Assembly (NCBI GenBank): GCA_023475235.1
Contig: JAMCWG010000175.1
Location: forward strand, 1-40,772
From: Chloroflexota bacterium
GTDB taxonomy: Bacteria; Chloroflexota; UBA6077; FW602-bin22; JAMCWG01
DNA length: 40,772 nucleotides
Direction: 5' to 3'
How positions within the stretch are numbered: the stretch's first letter is position 1; every line of letters starts with the position of its first letter. Made by a program: the position numbers and the translations under genes. The notes below the pieces were generated by a model. The model was not told the DNA's origin. It searched no databases and saw only the letters and a program-made list of their open reading frames with translations. Below, in pieces: positions 15,856 to 24,154 of the stretch.

Positions 15856-17034
15856 TTACACCAGGGCCATAATCTGGTAGAGGATGCCGTAAAGCTTGGC
15901 CAGGTCTGGTACGTACAGCGATAGCAGGTTAGATGCTGTGAGTGGCGGGAAGACCGGGTTGACGTGGTGGAACAGCCAAAACAGTATCAGTTGTGCCTTT
16001 CCTCTGGGACGGATTGCCTCGGCGAGGGCCTGGGACTCGCAGTAGGGCGTGGTAGGGTCGGCGATGCCGTGAAGGATGAGCAGTGGCGCCTGCAGTCGGG
16101 CCAGCCCGGTCTCTGGCGACAGCGCCGCCAGCTCTTCCTTTGCATAATCGGGTAGCTGCTCCACCAATTCGTCAACCCGGTATGGATCGCGATTCGTCAA
16201 CAGCTCGTATGTCGCCCGGCCGCTGGGGGATAGTTGTTCTACCAGGCTTGGCTCGCCCGCCCCTACCAACTTATCATCCGTGAAGATCTGCTGCAGCAGG
16301 GTCGCGTCGCTCGCGTTGCGCTGCATCTCGATGACCTTGCGCACCATCACCAATTCAACGTGGGCTTCCGGCGCCCAGGGACGGGCCTCCCCTTGGCAGA
16401 AGTAAGTCTCAGTGGTCAGGGCCCGTAGCATATTGGTGAGGCTGTAGTATGAGCCAAACGAAATCACTAAGGCCACCCCTTCGTTGATGCGGGGATCTTC
16501 CGCTGCCAAGAGTGAGAAGGCGGCACTCACACAGAAGCCGCCCAGGACAATACGATGTGGGTCTACCTGAGGATGGCCGGCCAGATAGCTGACGCCGCCT
16601 ACTAGCGCATCAACATCCTCCCGCACCATGCGCATCTGCACCATCGCCTCCAACTGAGGCATAAGCACGACGATCCCTGACCTGGCCAGACTCTCCGCCA
16701 GACGGACCAGCCGTGGGTCGCGCATCCCCTGCGGCACCCCCACACCGTGGACGGCGATGATAGCCGGATGGCGCCTCTCACCCGCGGGCGGCAGGTATAG
16801 ATCTGCACGGATGGTTCGGCCACCGGCCGGGTAGGACACTTCTGCTACTGTCGGGGCTGGCCGGAAAGCGGTCAGCGGGCGCCAGGGGGAGCCGGGGAAC
16901 AGATCGAGCATCAGAACGGCGGCGCGCAGGGCTGTGCGTGGAGGGCCGGTTTCAGCCCAGTGCCACGTGCCTGCCAGCAACAGTACTGCCGCCACCCACC
17001 TGTACCAGCCCGGGGGCAGAAATGGACCTTCCAT
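15856..17034 (-). CDS. Alpha/beta hydrolase with cysteine nucleophile, membrane anchored
   Basis: A 392-aa protein with one N-terminal membrane segment (about 11-24) and a dienelactone-hydrolase/peptidase-like alpha/beta fold from about residue 65. PAIIAVHGVGV (oxyanion loop, about 91) and LILHGIADPTTPY (acid Asp) are visible, and FWLFHHVNP supplies a candidate catalytic His. The nucleophile elbow reads GGFCVSA with C168 where most family members have Ser, as in dienelactone hydrolase. The last Gly of the elbow is also replaced. Substrate unknown. It is convergent with the third binding-protein gene and downstream of the hndC-like gene in the same direction, separated by 107 bp. Confidence 0.78.
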   Translation of the reverse strand: MEGPFLPPGWYRWVAAVLLLAGTWHWAETGPPRTALRAAVLMLDLFPGSPWRPLTAFRPAPTVAEVSYPAGGRTIRADLYLPPAGERRHPAIIAVHGVGVPQGMRDPRLVRLAESLARSGIVVLMPQLEAMVQMRMVREDVDALVGGVSYLAGHPQVDPHRIVLGGFCVSAAFSLLAAEDPRINEGVALVISFGSYYSLTNMLRALTTETYFCQGEARPWAPEAHVELVMVRKVIEMQRNASDATLLQQIFTDDKLVGAGEPSLVEQLSPSGRATYELLTNRDPYRVDELVEQLPDYAKEELAALSPETGLARLQAPLLILHGIADPTTPYCESQALAEAIRPRGKAQLILFWLFHHVNPVFPPLTASNLLSLYVPDLAKLYGILYQIMALV

Positions 17035-17141
17035 TGTCTACGTCCCCATCGGTCCAGATTAGACTGCAAGTGCAATGCAAGTGAATGCTATTCAGAATGT
17101 AGAGTCTGGCGCGGGAGCCACGGTCCTGGACCTTCAGGCCA

Positions 17142-19019
17142 TCAAGCTTGCACACGACCGTCGTCCTTCCCGCCTATCTTCACCGCATCGAACCGGCAGA
17201 CCTGGTAACAGACGCCACACTTGACGCATTTATCCCTGGCAATGATATGCACAGAGCGGCGCTCGCCGGTGATGGCTTCCTCAGGGCACTCTCGGCTGCA
17301 CAGGCCGCATCCGGTGCATCTATCAGCATCGATCTCGTACCAGATCATGGTCCGGCAGACCCCGGCCGGGCAGCGCTTATCCCGAATGTGAGCCTCGTAC
17401 TCTGACCGGAAGTACTTGAGGGTGGTGAGGACCGGGTTGGGAGCACTCTGCCCCAGGCCGCAGAGAGAAGCGTCCGCTACGACATTGGCCAGGGCCTCCA
17501 GACGCACTAGGTCACTATCCTGGCCACGGCCCTCGCTGATATCGGTAAGCATCTGCAGCATCCGCTTGATGCCCTCCCGGCAAGGAGCGCACTTGCCGCA
17601 GGACTCGAACTGGCAGAAGTTCAGGAAGTACTTGGCGATATCCACCATACAGGTGTCCTCGTCCATCACGACCATCCCTCCTGAGCCCATCATCGAGCCC
17701 AGGCCAGACAATTGTTCGTAGTCCACAGGTATATCCAGGTACCCTTCGGGGATGACGCCGCCCGAGGGCCCACCGGTCTGCACGGCCTTGAAATGTTTGC
17801 CCCTGGGGATGCCGCCCCCGATGTCGTAGATCATCTTCCGCAGGGTGATGCCCATCGGCACCTCCACCAGGCCGGTGTTGTTGATCTTGCCCACCAGGGA
17901 GAAGATCATAGTCCCCTTGCTGGTCTCCGTGCCGATGCGGGAGTACCAGTCAGCCCCTCGGTTGATGATGGGTGGCACGCTGGCCCAGGTCTTGACGTTG
18001 TTCAAGGCGGTGGGCCTGCCCCAGAGGCCGCTCTCGGCCAGGTGGATGTGCTTGGCGCGGGGCTCGCCGATGCGCCCCTCGATGGAGGCCACCAGCGCCG
18101 TCGATTCCCCGCAGACGAAGGCGCCGCCGCCCCTGCTCAGGCGCAGGCGAAAGCTGAAGCCGGAGCCGAGGATGTTGTCGCCCAGCAGGCCGAACTCCTC
18201 GGCCTGGCGGATGGCGATGCCGGCGTGCTTGACGGCCAGCGGGTATTCATTGCGCACGTAGATGTAGCCCTCGCGGGCGCCGATCGCATAGGCCCCGATG
18301 AGCATGCCCTCGATTATGCTGTGGGGATTGCCCTCCACCAGGCTGCGGTCCATGTAGGCGCCGGGGTCGCCCTCGTCAGCATTGCCGATGACATACTTGA
18401 TGTCTCCTTTGGCCCGCCAGCACGTCTCCCACTTCTGGCCAGTGGGGAAACCGCCGCCCCCACGTCCGCGCAGGCCCGAGCGTTTCACCTCATCGATGAT
18501 CTGGGTCGGCGACATCTGGTCGAGGGCCTTGGCCAGGGCGGAATACCCGCCGATGGCGATATAATCCTCGATCCGTGTGGGGTCGATCACTCCGTTGCCG
18601 GCCAACAGCAGCCGCGTCTGTTCCCGGTAGAAGGGTACGTCGCGCTCCTGCACGGTCTTCTTGCCGCTGGCCGGGTCGACGTAGAGCAGACGCTCCACGA
18701 TGCCCCCGGCTAGCACGCTGGAGACGATATCCGGCACGTCCTCTGATCTCACCCCCTGGTACAATACATCCTCGGGCTGGGTCACCACCAGCGGCCCCCT
18801 CTCACAGAAGCCGTGGCAGCCAGTACTCACCAATTCGATTTCGGCGCCCAGGCATTGCCTGGCGATTTCACTCTCGAACGCCAGCCTTACCCCAGCGGCG
18901 CCGTTGGCCAAGCAACCCGTCCCGTTGCATACCCTAACCAACCGTCCGGTTGCACTACGACGAGAGAGGATCGACCGGCGCAACTCTCCCAGTCGAGCAG
19001 GAGCACCGACCGCGGTCAT
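17142..19019 (-). CDS. HndC/NuoF-like NADH-binding flavo-iron-sulfur subunit
   Basis: Electron-transfer subunit of the type found in NADP-reducing hydrogenases, bifurcating hydrogenases and NAD-dependent formate dehydrogenases. Order in 625 aa: thioredoxin-like [2Fe-2S] domain with four Cys (C31, C36, C68, C72); FMN/NADH domain with GRGGGGFPTG (185-194) and GNADEGDPGAYMDR; SLBB region; NuoF-type cluster CGKCAPCREG (about 483); and a C-terminal 2x[4Fe-4S] ferredoxin (CTGCGLCSRECP, CVKCGVCYQVC). All ligands look intact. ATG 19019 follows AAGGGGGG. The matching HndA gene directly upstream is decayed, and no catalytic hydrogenase or FDH subunit lies in the window, so the partner is unknown. Confidence 0.9.
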   Translation of the reverse strand: MTAVGAPARLGELRRSILSRRSATGRLVRVCNGTGCLANGAAGVRLAFESEIARQCLGAEIELVSTGCHGFCERGPLVVTQPEDVLYQGVRSEDVPDIVSSVLAGGIVERLLYVDPASGKKTVQERDVPFYREQTRLLLAGNGVIDPTRIEDYIAIGGYSALAKALDQMSPTQIIDEVKRSGLRGRGGGGFPTGQKWETCWRAKGDIKYVIGNADEGDPGAYMDRSLVEGNPHSIIEGMLIGAYAIGAREGYIYVRNEYPLAVKHAGIAIRQAEEFGLLGDNILGSGFSFRLRLSRGGGAFVCGESTALVASIEGRIGEPRAKHIHLAESGLWGRPTALNNVKTWASVPPIINRGADWYSRIGTETSKGTMIFSLVGKINNTGLVEVPMGITLRKMIYDIGGGIPRGKHFKAVQTGGPSGGVIPEGYLDIPVDYEQLSGLGSMMGSGGMVVMDEDTCMVDIAKYFLNFCQFESCGKCAPCREGIKRMLQMLTDISEGRGQDSDLVRLEALANVVADASLCGLGQSAPNPVLTTLKYFRSEYEAHIRDKRCPAGVCRTMIWYEIDADRCTGCGLCSRECPEEAITGERRSVHIIARDKCVKCGVCYQVCRFDAVKIGGKDDGRVQA

Positions 19020-19087
19020 AATGCATCCCCCCTTGTCTCCTATACAATGATGTTCAGTGCCGCATTACCTCCCGCACAACCACGTTA

Positions 19088-19355
19088 TCAATTAAGACCG
19101 CCATAGTGTTTCAGTAGCGTATCCACTTTGGTGATGTTTACCTTGATGTAAATCTCGCCGTCAATCAGGGCTGACCGCGAAATCTCCGATGCGGTTGATG
19201 ACATTTAGCGTGAAGAGGCCATCTGGCCTTGTCTGCCTGGCCTTCACTCCTGGCTTGAGCCGGACCTCCTCCAGGATGACGTCGGCCCCTGGCGCGTGCC
19301 AGGCGGTTTCCGGGCAGACAGTGATTACATGCTTGCCGCAAGGCCTCGCGCTGAA
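19088..19355 (-). pseudogene. Decayed hndA/nuoE ([2Fe-2S] thioredoxin-like subunit) remnant
   Basis: In the minus-strand frame ending at 19161, HVITVCPETAWH, GADVILEE and RPDGLFTLNVI align with the C-terminal half of HndA/NuoE. After an apparent one-base shift near 19168 the other frame continues LIDGEIYIKVNITKVDTLL to a stop at 19088, matching the family's closing strand and helix. Only the first cluster Cys remains. The second reads Trp (TAW for TAC) and the other pair reads Arg and Phe (NRIGDF for RCLGAC). A stop at 19425 and loss of similarity remove the N-terminus. Its position directly upstream of the hndC-like gene supports the call. Confidence 0.68.
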
Positions 19356-19778
19356 CGCCCTGAGCGAGATGGCCCTGGTGGGCGCTGTAGTCGACGCTGC
19401 TGGAGAGTGGATGTGCGCCAGGGGCTAGCGTGATGACCTTTGCCCGCCATAATCCTACTACTCGGCCCAGTCTTCGTCAAGGACATGTATCCACGTTATC
19501 CACGCATTTCGGGAGTTATCAACTCCCCTACTACTACCACTACTACTAGAACCCATATCCTATGTACGTCACGTACCTGAACCAGCGCAGCATTTTGGGA
19601 ATAGGGGACTCTTTCCGCGACTATCTGAACGGAAATCCTGTGGCGGACCAATTGCGTTTAAGCCAGCAGGGACCGGTGCCCGTCAGCCGTCAACGGAAGA
19701 GGCTGGCGGGCACCGGCTCCTACCAAGAGGAAGTCGGAGTCCCTGGCTTAATTGCCAGGGACAGGTTACGCTTGGATG
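19356..19778. other. Intergenic region with two strong hairpins
   Basis: No gene recognised. CCGGTGCCCGTCAGCC (19673-19688) pairs with GGCTGGCGGGCACCGG (19701-19716), 16 pairs with one wobble. GTCCCTGGC-TTAATT-GCCAGGGAC (19739-19762) lies just after the stop of the fourth binding-protein gene and may end its transcript. At 19487-19527 are TTATCCACG, a similar TGTATCCACG and the 7-bp hairpin GGGAGTT-ATC-AACTCCC, then a short CTA-rich run to about 19549. Confidence 0.6.
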
Positions 19779-21482
19779 CTACTCCATCCAGAGATCGGCC
19801 CAGAATGGCATCACTTCGGCGTAAGGGACCAGACCATGCAATTTCTTGTTGTAGGCGACGTAGTCCTCCAGCACCCAGAGGTGGACGAAGTAAGCATCGT
19901 CATAGGCAATCTTGTCGGCTCGCTGGAGGGCCTCTCCCCGCTGCTGCTCGCTGGTGGACAGCTCGGAGTCCTTGAGGGCCGCTTCGAACTGGGGATTGCA
20001 CCAGCCCGGAAAGTTGGAGGCTCCAGCGCAGGCCATCCGTCGTTGCAGCGTGACGTACGAGTCTACCCCGCCTCCAACGCTGTATGTCATGGCCTCGAGG
20101 CTGAACGTGCGGACCTTCGCCGACCAGGCCACCCGCTCCAATACCTCGATGGTGGTGCGAATGCCCGCCTTGTCGAGCATGTTCTTGATGATCTCCGATT
20201 GCGGCCGGTCGGGCTCGCGGCCGATGATGGTAAGCGTTGTGTCCGCGCCGTTCGGATATCCGGCCTCGGCCAATAACTGCTTGGCCTTGTTCAGGTCGTA
20301 CTTGTAGACGGGCAGATCCTCTCTGTAGCCTGTTTGTCCCTTGAATATCATCGTCTCCGGCAAGGCTCCGGCTCCCTGCCCGAGGGCGTTTACCATTGCC
20401 TGTCGGTCAATGGCGTACTGGGCAGCCTGTCGCAGCTTAAGGTTGTCCTTGAAAGGCCCGGTCTTGGCGCTGAGGGCCATCACCTTCAGATCACCACGTC
20501 CCTCCCACTTCTTGACTACCAGGTCCGGGTTCGCCTTGAGCGTCGGTATGTCGCGGGGCTGAATGGCGTTCTGGAACTGCGTATTACCCGTGGAGAGTTC
20601 TATCCTGGCCACGGCCGAATCGGCGATGAAGCGCAGTTCGACGCCATCCAGATAGGGCTTCGGTTGTCCGTCCACTCCCTTCTGCCAGTAGTTCGGAAAC
20701 TTCTTGAAGATCATTCGGTCGCCGGCCCGCCACTCCACCAGTTGGAAAGGCCCTGTACCAACTATGTGAGTGGCCAGGTACTCCTCACCCTGCTTTTCAA
20801 CCGTTTCCTTAGAGATCATCGGTGCCCGGCTGGTGGCCATCGACATAGACCACAGCGCGGCGGCTGAGGGTTCTTTGAGGTTGACCTTAATGGTGTAATC
20901 GTCCACTGTGTCTACGGACGTTACCTCCCGCACGGCGTCTTTTGTCAGAGACATCGGGTGATCCCGCATCCTGAGCAAGTTCCACTTGGCTACCTCAGCG
21001 TTCCAGCCGCTTCCGTCGTGGAACTTAACGCCTTTACGCAGTTTGAAGATGATCGTCTTTGGGTCCGGCCGGTCCCAGGACTCCGCCAGTTGGGGAACCA
21101 ATTCCATCTTGTTCGTCTTTTCGTCGATCTTGACGTCGATCAAACCCTCGGTGTGCACCTCGTGGTCCGATCGAGTCAACTGCGCCAAATGGAGGTCGCC
21201 TGTGCCCCAATCGCTGTTGAAACTGGTGCGGACGATGCCCCCACGCTTCACTTTCGGTGCGGCAGCCGTGGGCGTAGCTGCTGGTGCCGTGGCGGCTGCT
21301 TTCGGCGCGGCGGTGGGAGCGGCAGCCGTAGGCGCGGCTGGCGCCGCAGTGGGCGCCCCTGTGGTGGCTGGCTTAGTGGGTACCGGTGCAGGCGTCGCCG
21401 GCGCACAGCCTGCAACCGCTAAGCCGACACCGATCAAGAGCGATAAGGTCATTATCAAGCTTCGATGATACGGATGCCACAT
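19779..21482 (-). CDS. ABC transporter solute-binding lipoprotein, SBP_bac_5 family (fourth of four)
   Basis: Extracellular substrate receptor, 567 aa, on the opposite strand from the other three. The lipoprotein signal ends GLAVAGC (C26). A long Ala/Pro/Thr linker of repeated AAPTAAP-like units reaches about residue 77, then KVKRGGIVRTS. Landmarks are LAESWDRPDPKTIIFKLRKGVKFHDGSGWNAE, GTGPFQLVEWRAGDRM, KLRQAAQYAIDRQAMV and KAKQLLAEAGYPNG. AAAGGAGAAGAGG precedes the ATG. It is more divergent than the first three but shares the same linker style. No permease genes flank it. The operon end upstream at 21717 suggests its own promoter in 21483-21716, which I could not pin down. Confidence 0.92.
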   Translation of the reverse strand: MWHPYHRSLIMTLSLLIGVGLAVAGCAPATPAPVPTKPATTGAPTAAPAAPTAAAPTAAPKAAATAPAATPTAAAPKVKRGGIVRTSFNSDWGTGDLHLAQLTRSDHEVHTEGLIDVKIDEKTNKMELVPQLAESWDRPDPKTIIFKLRKGVKFHDGSGWNAEVAKWNLLRMRDHPMSLTKDAVREVTSVDTVDDYTIKVNLKEPSAAALWSMSMATSRAPMISKETVEKQGEEYLATHIVGTGPFQLVEWRAGDRMIFKKFPNYWQKGVDGQPKPYLDGVELRFIADSAVARIELSTGNTQFQNAIQPRDIPTLKANPDLVVKKWEGRGDLKVMALSAKTGPFKDNLKLRQAAQYAIDRQAMVNALGQGAGALPETMIFKGQTGYREDLPVYKYDLNKAKQLLAEAGYPNGADTTLTIIGREPDRPQSEIIKNMLDKAGIRTTIEVLERVAWSAKVRTFSLEAMTYSVGGGVDSYVTLQRRMACAGASNFPGWCNPQFEAALKDSELSTSEQQRGEALQRADKIAYDDAYFVHLWVLEDYVAYNKKLHGLVPYAEVMPFWADLWME

Positions 21483-21716
21483 CTACCTCTTCTCCTTTTT
21501 TCTTTACTGGTTCCCTGTTCTGCTCTACTGTTCACCCTTCACTGAAACATTCTTGTTCAGGACTGACTTGTCGAGCTGTCGATTATCTAGCCGCACCTCC
21601 TATCGTCTGGATAGATTCCATTTTTGGCTCTGTTTGGATTTGGTCTGGTGAACCCGGTCTGGCCACGTGTATTCCGTGCTCCTCTCCCTGCGAGGCCTTC
21701 GGCGAAGCAAGCTCGC

Positions 21717-22679
21717 CTATGGCGACATCACCTGCTGTAAGCGCTGCGACAGCCGGGCGGGCTTGCTGGGCACCGGACAGATGCGAATGCAGTCGCCGTA
21801 GAAGCAGCGGTGCGGAGACCCCCCGGTCCGGTCCTTCCGATGGCGGCACGAGGGTGCGTGGACTTTGGCCGGCGTGTCGATGAAGATCTCGTTGCGGTCC
21901 ACGCTCTCCACCGACCGATAGTCCTTTACGTCCGGGTCGTCCCGCATCGTGAGCGCGAACATCGGGCACGCCTTGAGGCAGAGGAGGCAGTTGTCGCGCA
22001 GGCAGATCGGCTCGGTGATGAGGGGATCAGGCACCAGCTCTGCCTCGGTGATGATGGAGTTGAACCGCTGGCGAGGGCCGAACTCCGGCGTCAGGACGAC
22101 GCTGCTGTAGCCGAACTCGCCCAGGCCGGCGCGGGTGGCGGCATGGCGATGGGAGAATGCTCCGAGGGCGTAGCCGAACGGGTTGTGCGCTCGCCTCCAT
22201 GTGTCCGATGGGCCTTCCCACATCTGGTGCTCGGTCAGCGGGGGCGCCGGAGGGTCCATAGCCGGGTGCATCCCCGGTGTGGGGAAGATCATCGCGTCGA
22301 ACCCGTCCATCTGAAGCCGCTGGCCGACGTGCTGCGAGATGTACTCCAGCATCCTGTCTTGCACAGCATGCCCGCCCGTGTCGTATAGCTTTTCCAGGTA
22401 GGCGTACTTGATGTCCGGGGCGATCATCGCATAGTCGGTGTCGGCCAGGGCAGCCGGGGCCTCCATTACCGCGTTCAGCACAGGCTGGGCGATGGAAATG
22501 ACCGATCTGGCGTTGGGCACGTAGTCCCTGGGGTGCCGTCCACCGGGGGCCTTGTCGTGGAACGGCGGCATTGGATCGAACCGGTCGATGGAAGCCACAC
22601 CTACCAGCACCGCTCCATGCAGCCGGGCCAGGGCCTTCACTTCCTGGGTCAGCTTGTCCATGTCTAGCTTGGCAGTCAA
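21717..22679 (-). CDS. QueG/reductive-dehalogenase-like 4Fe-4S protein
   Basis: A 320-aa cytoplasmic protein (no Tat or Sec signal) resembling the catalytic half of epoxyqueuosine reductase and short reductive-dehalogenase relatives, families that use cobalamin and two [4Fe-4S] clusters. Seen: the GLGEFGYSSVVLTPEFGPRQRF segment (about 190-211), a first cluster motif CLRDNCLLCLKACP, and a second formed by an isolated Cys (APSCRHRK) plus CFYGDCIRICP. The start is TTG 22679, because GAGGAGGG lies eight bases upstream and the next ATG is six codons in. The stop codon lies within a copy of the dispersed repeat. Last gene of the apparent GntR operon; function unassigned. Confidence 0.75.
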   Translation of the reverse strand: MTAKLDMDKLTQEVKALARLHGAVLVGVASIDRFDPMPPFHDKAPGGRHPRDYVPNARSVISIAQPVLNAVMEAPAALADTDYAMIAPDIKYAYLEKLYDTGGHAVQDRMLEYISQHVGQRLQMDGFDAMIFPTPGMHPAMDPPAPPLTEHQMWEGPSDTWRRAHNPFGYALGAFSHRHAATRAGLGEFGYSSVVLTPEFGPRQRFNSIITEAELVPDPLITEPICLRDNCLLCLKACPMFALTMRDDPDVKDYRSVESVDRNEIFIDTPAKVHAPSCRHRKDRTGGSPHRCFYGDCIRICPVPSKPARLSQRLQQVMSP

Positions 22680-22830
22680 GATACAAACCCTCCTCGATTT
22701 ATCCCCTCAGGGTGTTTCGTGGCTCCGCTGCGGGTCCGGCCCGTCAGATGCAGCGGGCCTTCCCCGGTATTCTAGAGCATCACCTCGCGACCATTCCAGG
22801 ATCTGCATCAAGACCTGCATATCCCAGGAA

Positions 22831-23934
22831 TCACAGGTTGATCGGGTACTTCCCATACTTGAGCGCTGCCTCGACCATAGCCTTGAAGTTGGCCAGGGGC
22901 ACGTAGTCGGGGATACTGCCGCTTCCGGAAGCAAGGCAGTAGCCTCCCCCTGGAGCCAGTTGCTTGATGCGCAGCTTTACCTCTCCCTCCACGTCCTGGG
23001 GCGTTCCTCGGGTCAAGGTGTAGGCCGGGTCGATATTGCCGATGAGGCACAGCCTGTGGCCGTACTTTCTCTTCACCTCCACGATATCCATGGCCTGCGG
23101 CTGAATAGGGTTCAGCCCTCTGAAGCCGCAGTCGATAATGTCCTCCATAACCTCACTGACGTCGCCATCTGAGTGATAAAGGTACGGGATTCCTTTCCTC
23201 TTGCACAGGTCGCCGATGCGCTTGTACCAGGGGAAAAGGTACTGCCGGAGAAATCTGGGCGCAATCATAAGGCCCCGGTTGTAGGCGATGTCGTCGGGCA
23301 TTATGAGGGCTCCCACACAGTCGAAGCTGGTGACGATTTCGGCGGCCTGGTACTGAATGCTGCCCACCCTTTCAAACATCCTGGCCACCAGGTCTGGATT
23401 GTCATACAGGGAGATGAAGAGGTTTTCCTGCCCCAGCAATGACCTGTTGGACCCCATAATGAAGCCCATGCTCGCGATGACTTTCATCCCCGGCGGGAGA
23501 AGAGGCCCAATCTTTTCGAAGTTTGTATAATCAAGGTCCTCGGCCTTCGGCCACGGGTAGGCTTCGAAATCGGCCAGACTGGCGATGACCCCTGTTCCTT
23601 CCTCCTCCCACACGCGCTCTGTCGGTGTATCGGTATAGACACTGTAGTTGGCGACCGCCCTTCTGCTTGACGGATTGGCGGATATGCCCCCTCTCTCACG
23701 GAGAAATGGCCTGTAGCCGGGACCGCCCCTTAGTTGGCGTCCCAGCCCGCAGCCCAACCCGACGTAGTCGAAGCCGGCCTTCACCCGGAACTCTATTTCG
23801 TCGGCCAGGGTCGTAACGCGCCGGCCCAGAAAGCCACTCATCACATCCCTATCCACCCCGGCGTAGAGTGGCACGCGGTCGGGTTCTCCCTCCAGAAGAA
23901 AGGCTTTTCTCAGTCGCTCAAAGTTCGGCTCCAT
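22831..23934 (-). CDS. Uroporphyrinogen-decarboxylase-family methyltransferase (MtaA/CmuA-like)
   Basis: A 367-aa UroD-fold protein. The lineage includes MtaA/MtbA/CmuA-type enzymes that move methyl groups between corrinoid proteins and coenzyme M or tetrahydrofolate. Seen: an N-terminal RVPLYAGVD segment, GALIMPDDIAYNRG, YLYHSDGDV whose His is a likely zinc ligand, GLNPIQPQAMD, LCLIGNIDPAYTL, and a C-terminal GGYCLASGSGSIPDYVP whose Cys is another candidate metal ligand. It lacks the family of haem UroD residues that would mark a biosynthetic enzyme. GGGAGGAG precedes the ATG. Next to a corrinoid-domain-like stub and a GntR regulator, it suggests one-carbon demethylation. Substrate unknown. 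Confidence 0.8.
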   Translation of the reverse strand: MEPNFERLRKAFLLEGEPDRVPLYAGVDRDVMSGFLGRRVTTLADEIEFRVKAGFDYVGLGCGLGRQLRGGPGYRPFLRERGGISANPSSRRAVANYSVYTDTPTERVWEEEGTGVIASLADFEAYPWPKAEDLDYTNFEKIGPLLPPGMKVIASMGFIMGSNRSLLGQENLFISLYDNPDLVARMFERVGSIQYQAAEIVTSFDCVGALIMPDDIAYNRGLMIAPRFLRQYLFPWYKRIGDLCKRKGIPYLYHSDGDVSEVMEDIIDCGFRGLNPIQPQAMDIVEVKRKYGHRLCLIGNIDPAYTLTRGTPQDVEGEVKLRIKQLAPGGGYCLASGSGSIPDYVPLANFKAMVEAALKYGKYPINL

Positions 23935-23983
23935 CGGTGGCTCCTCCCATCGCTAGGTCAGTTTCTTCCGGCAAGGCGCTGGA

Positions 23984-24142
23984 CTACTGTTGCTGCAGCC
24001 TCTTGGCCAAAGCTACGACGGAGGCAGCATCGGGAGCGTAGCCATCAGCTCCGAGAGCCAGTCCCGCCTTGGTCAACTCCACGGCTTTAGTGGCATTGCC
24101 GGCTATCACTGCCGAGGCTAGTTCTGCTGTCAGGCTGGTCAT
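23984..24142 (-). CDS. 52-aa protein resembling the first helices of a corrinoid-protein cap domain
   Basis: ATG 24142 follows a very good AAGGAGG seven bases upstream and the frame ends at TAG 23984. The first part, LASAVIAGNATKAVELTKAG, looks like the opening helical hairpin of B12-binding corrinoid proteins (methionine-synthase cap-like). The sequence then departs into GYAPDAASVVALAKRL and stops, before any cobalamin-binding DxHxxG. It lies 12 bp after the GntR gene and 49 bp before the UroD-family gene, in the same direction. It may be a truncated corrinoid protein still translated, or a small protein with its own role. Confidence 0.6.
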   Translation of the reverse strand: MTSLTAELASAVIAGNATKAVELTKAGLALGADGYAPDAASVVALAKRLQQQ

Positions 24143-24154
24143 GTAGCTTCCTCC

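Noticed and set aside
17712-18713. 333-codon plus-strand frame
   Set aside because: Shadow of the hndC-like gene; composition is that of reversed codons.
19487-19527. DnaA-box-like TTATCCACG and TGTATCCACG as a replication origin
   Set aside because: Only two near-boxes, no dnaA, dnaN or AT-rich unwinding region; chance or a minor site is more likely.
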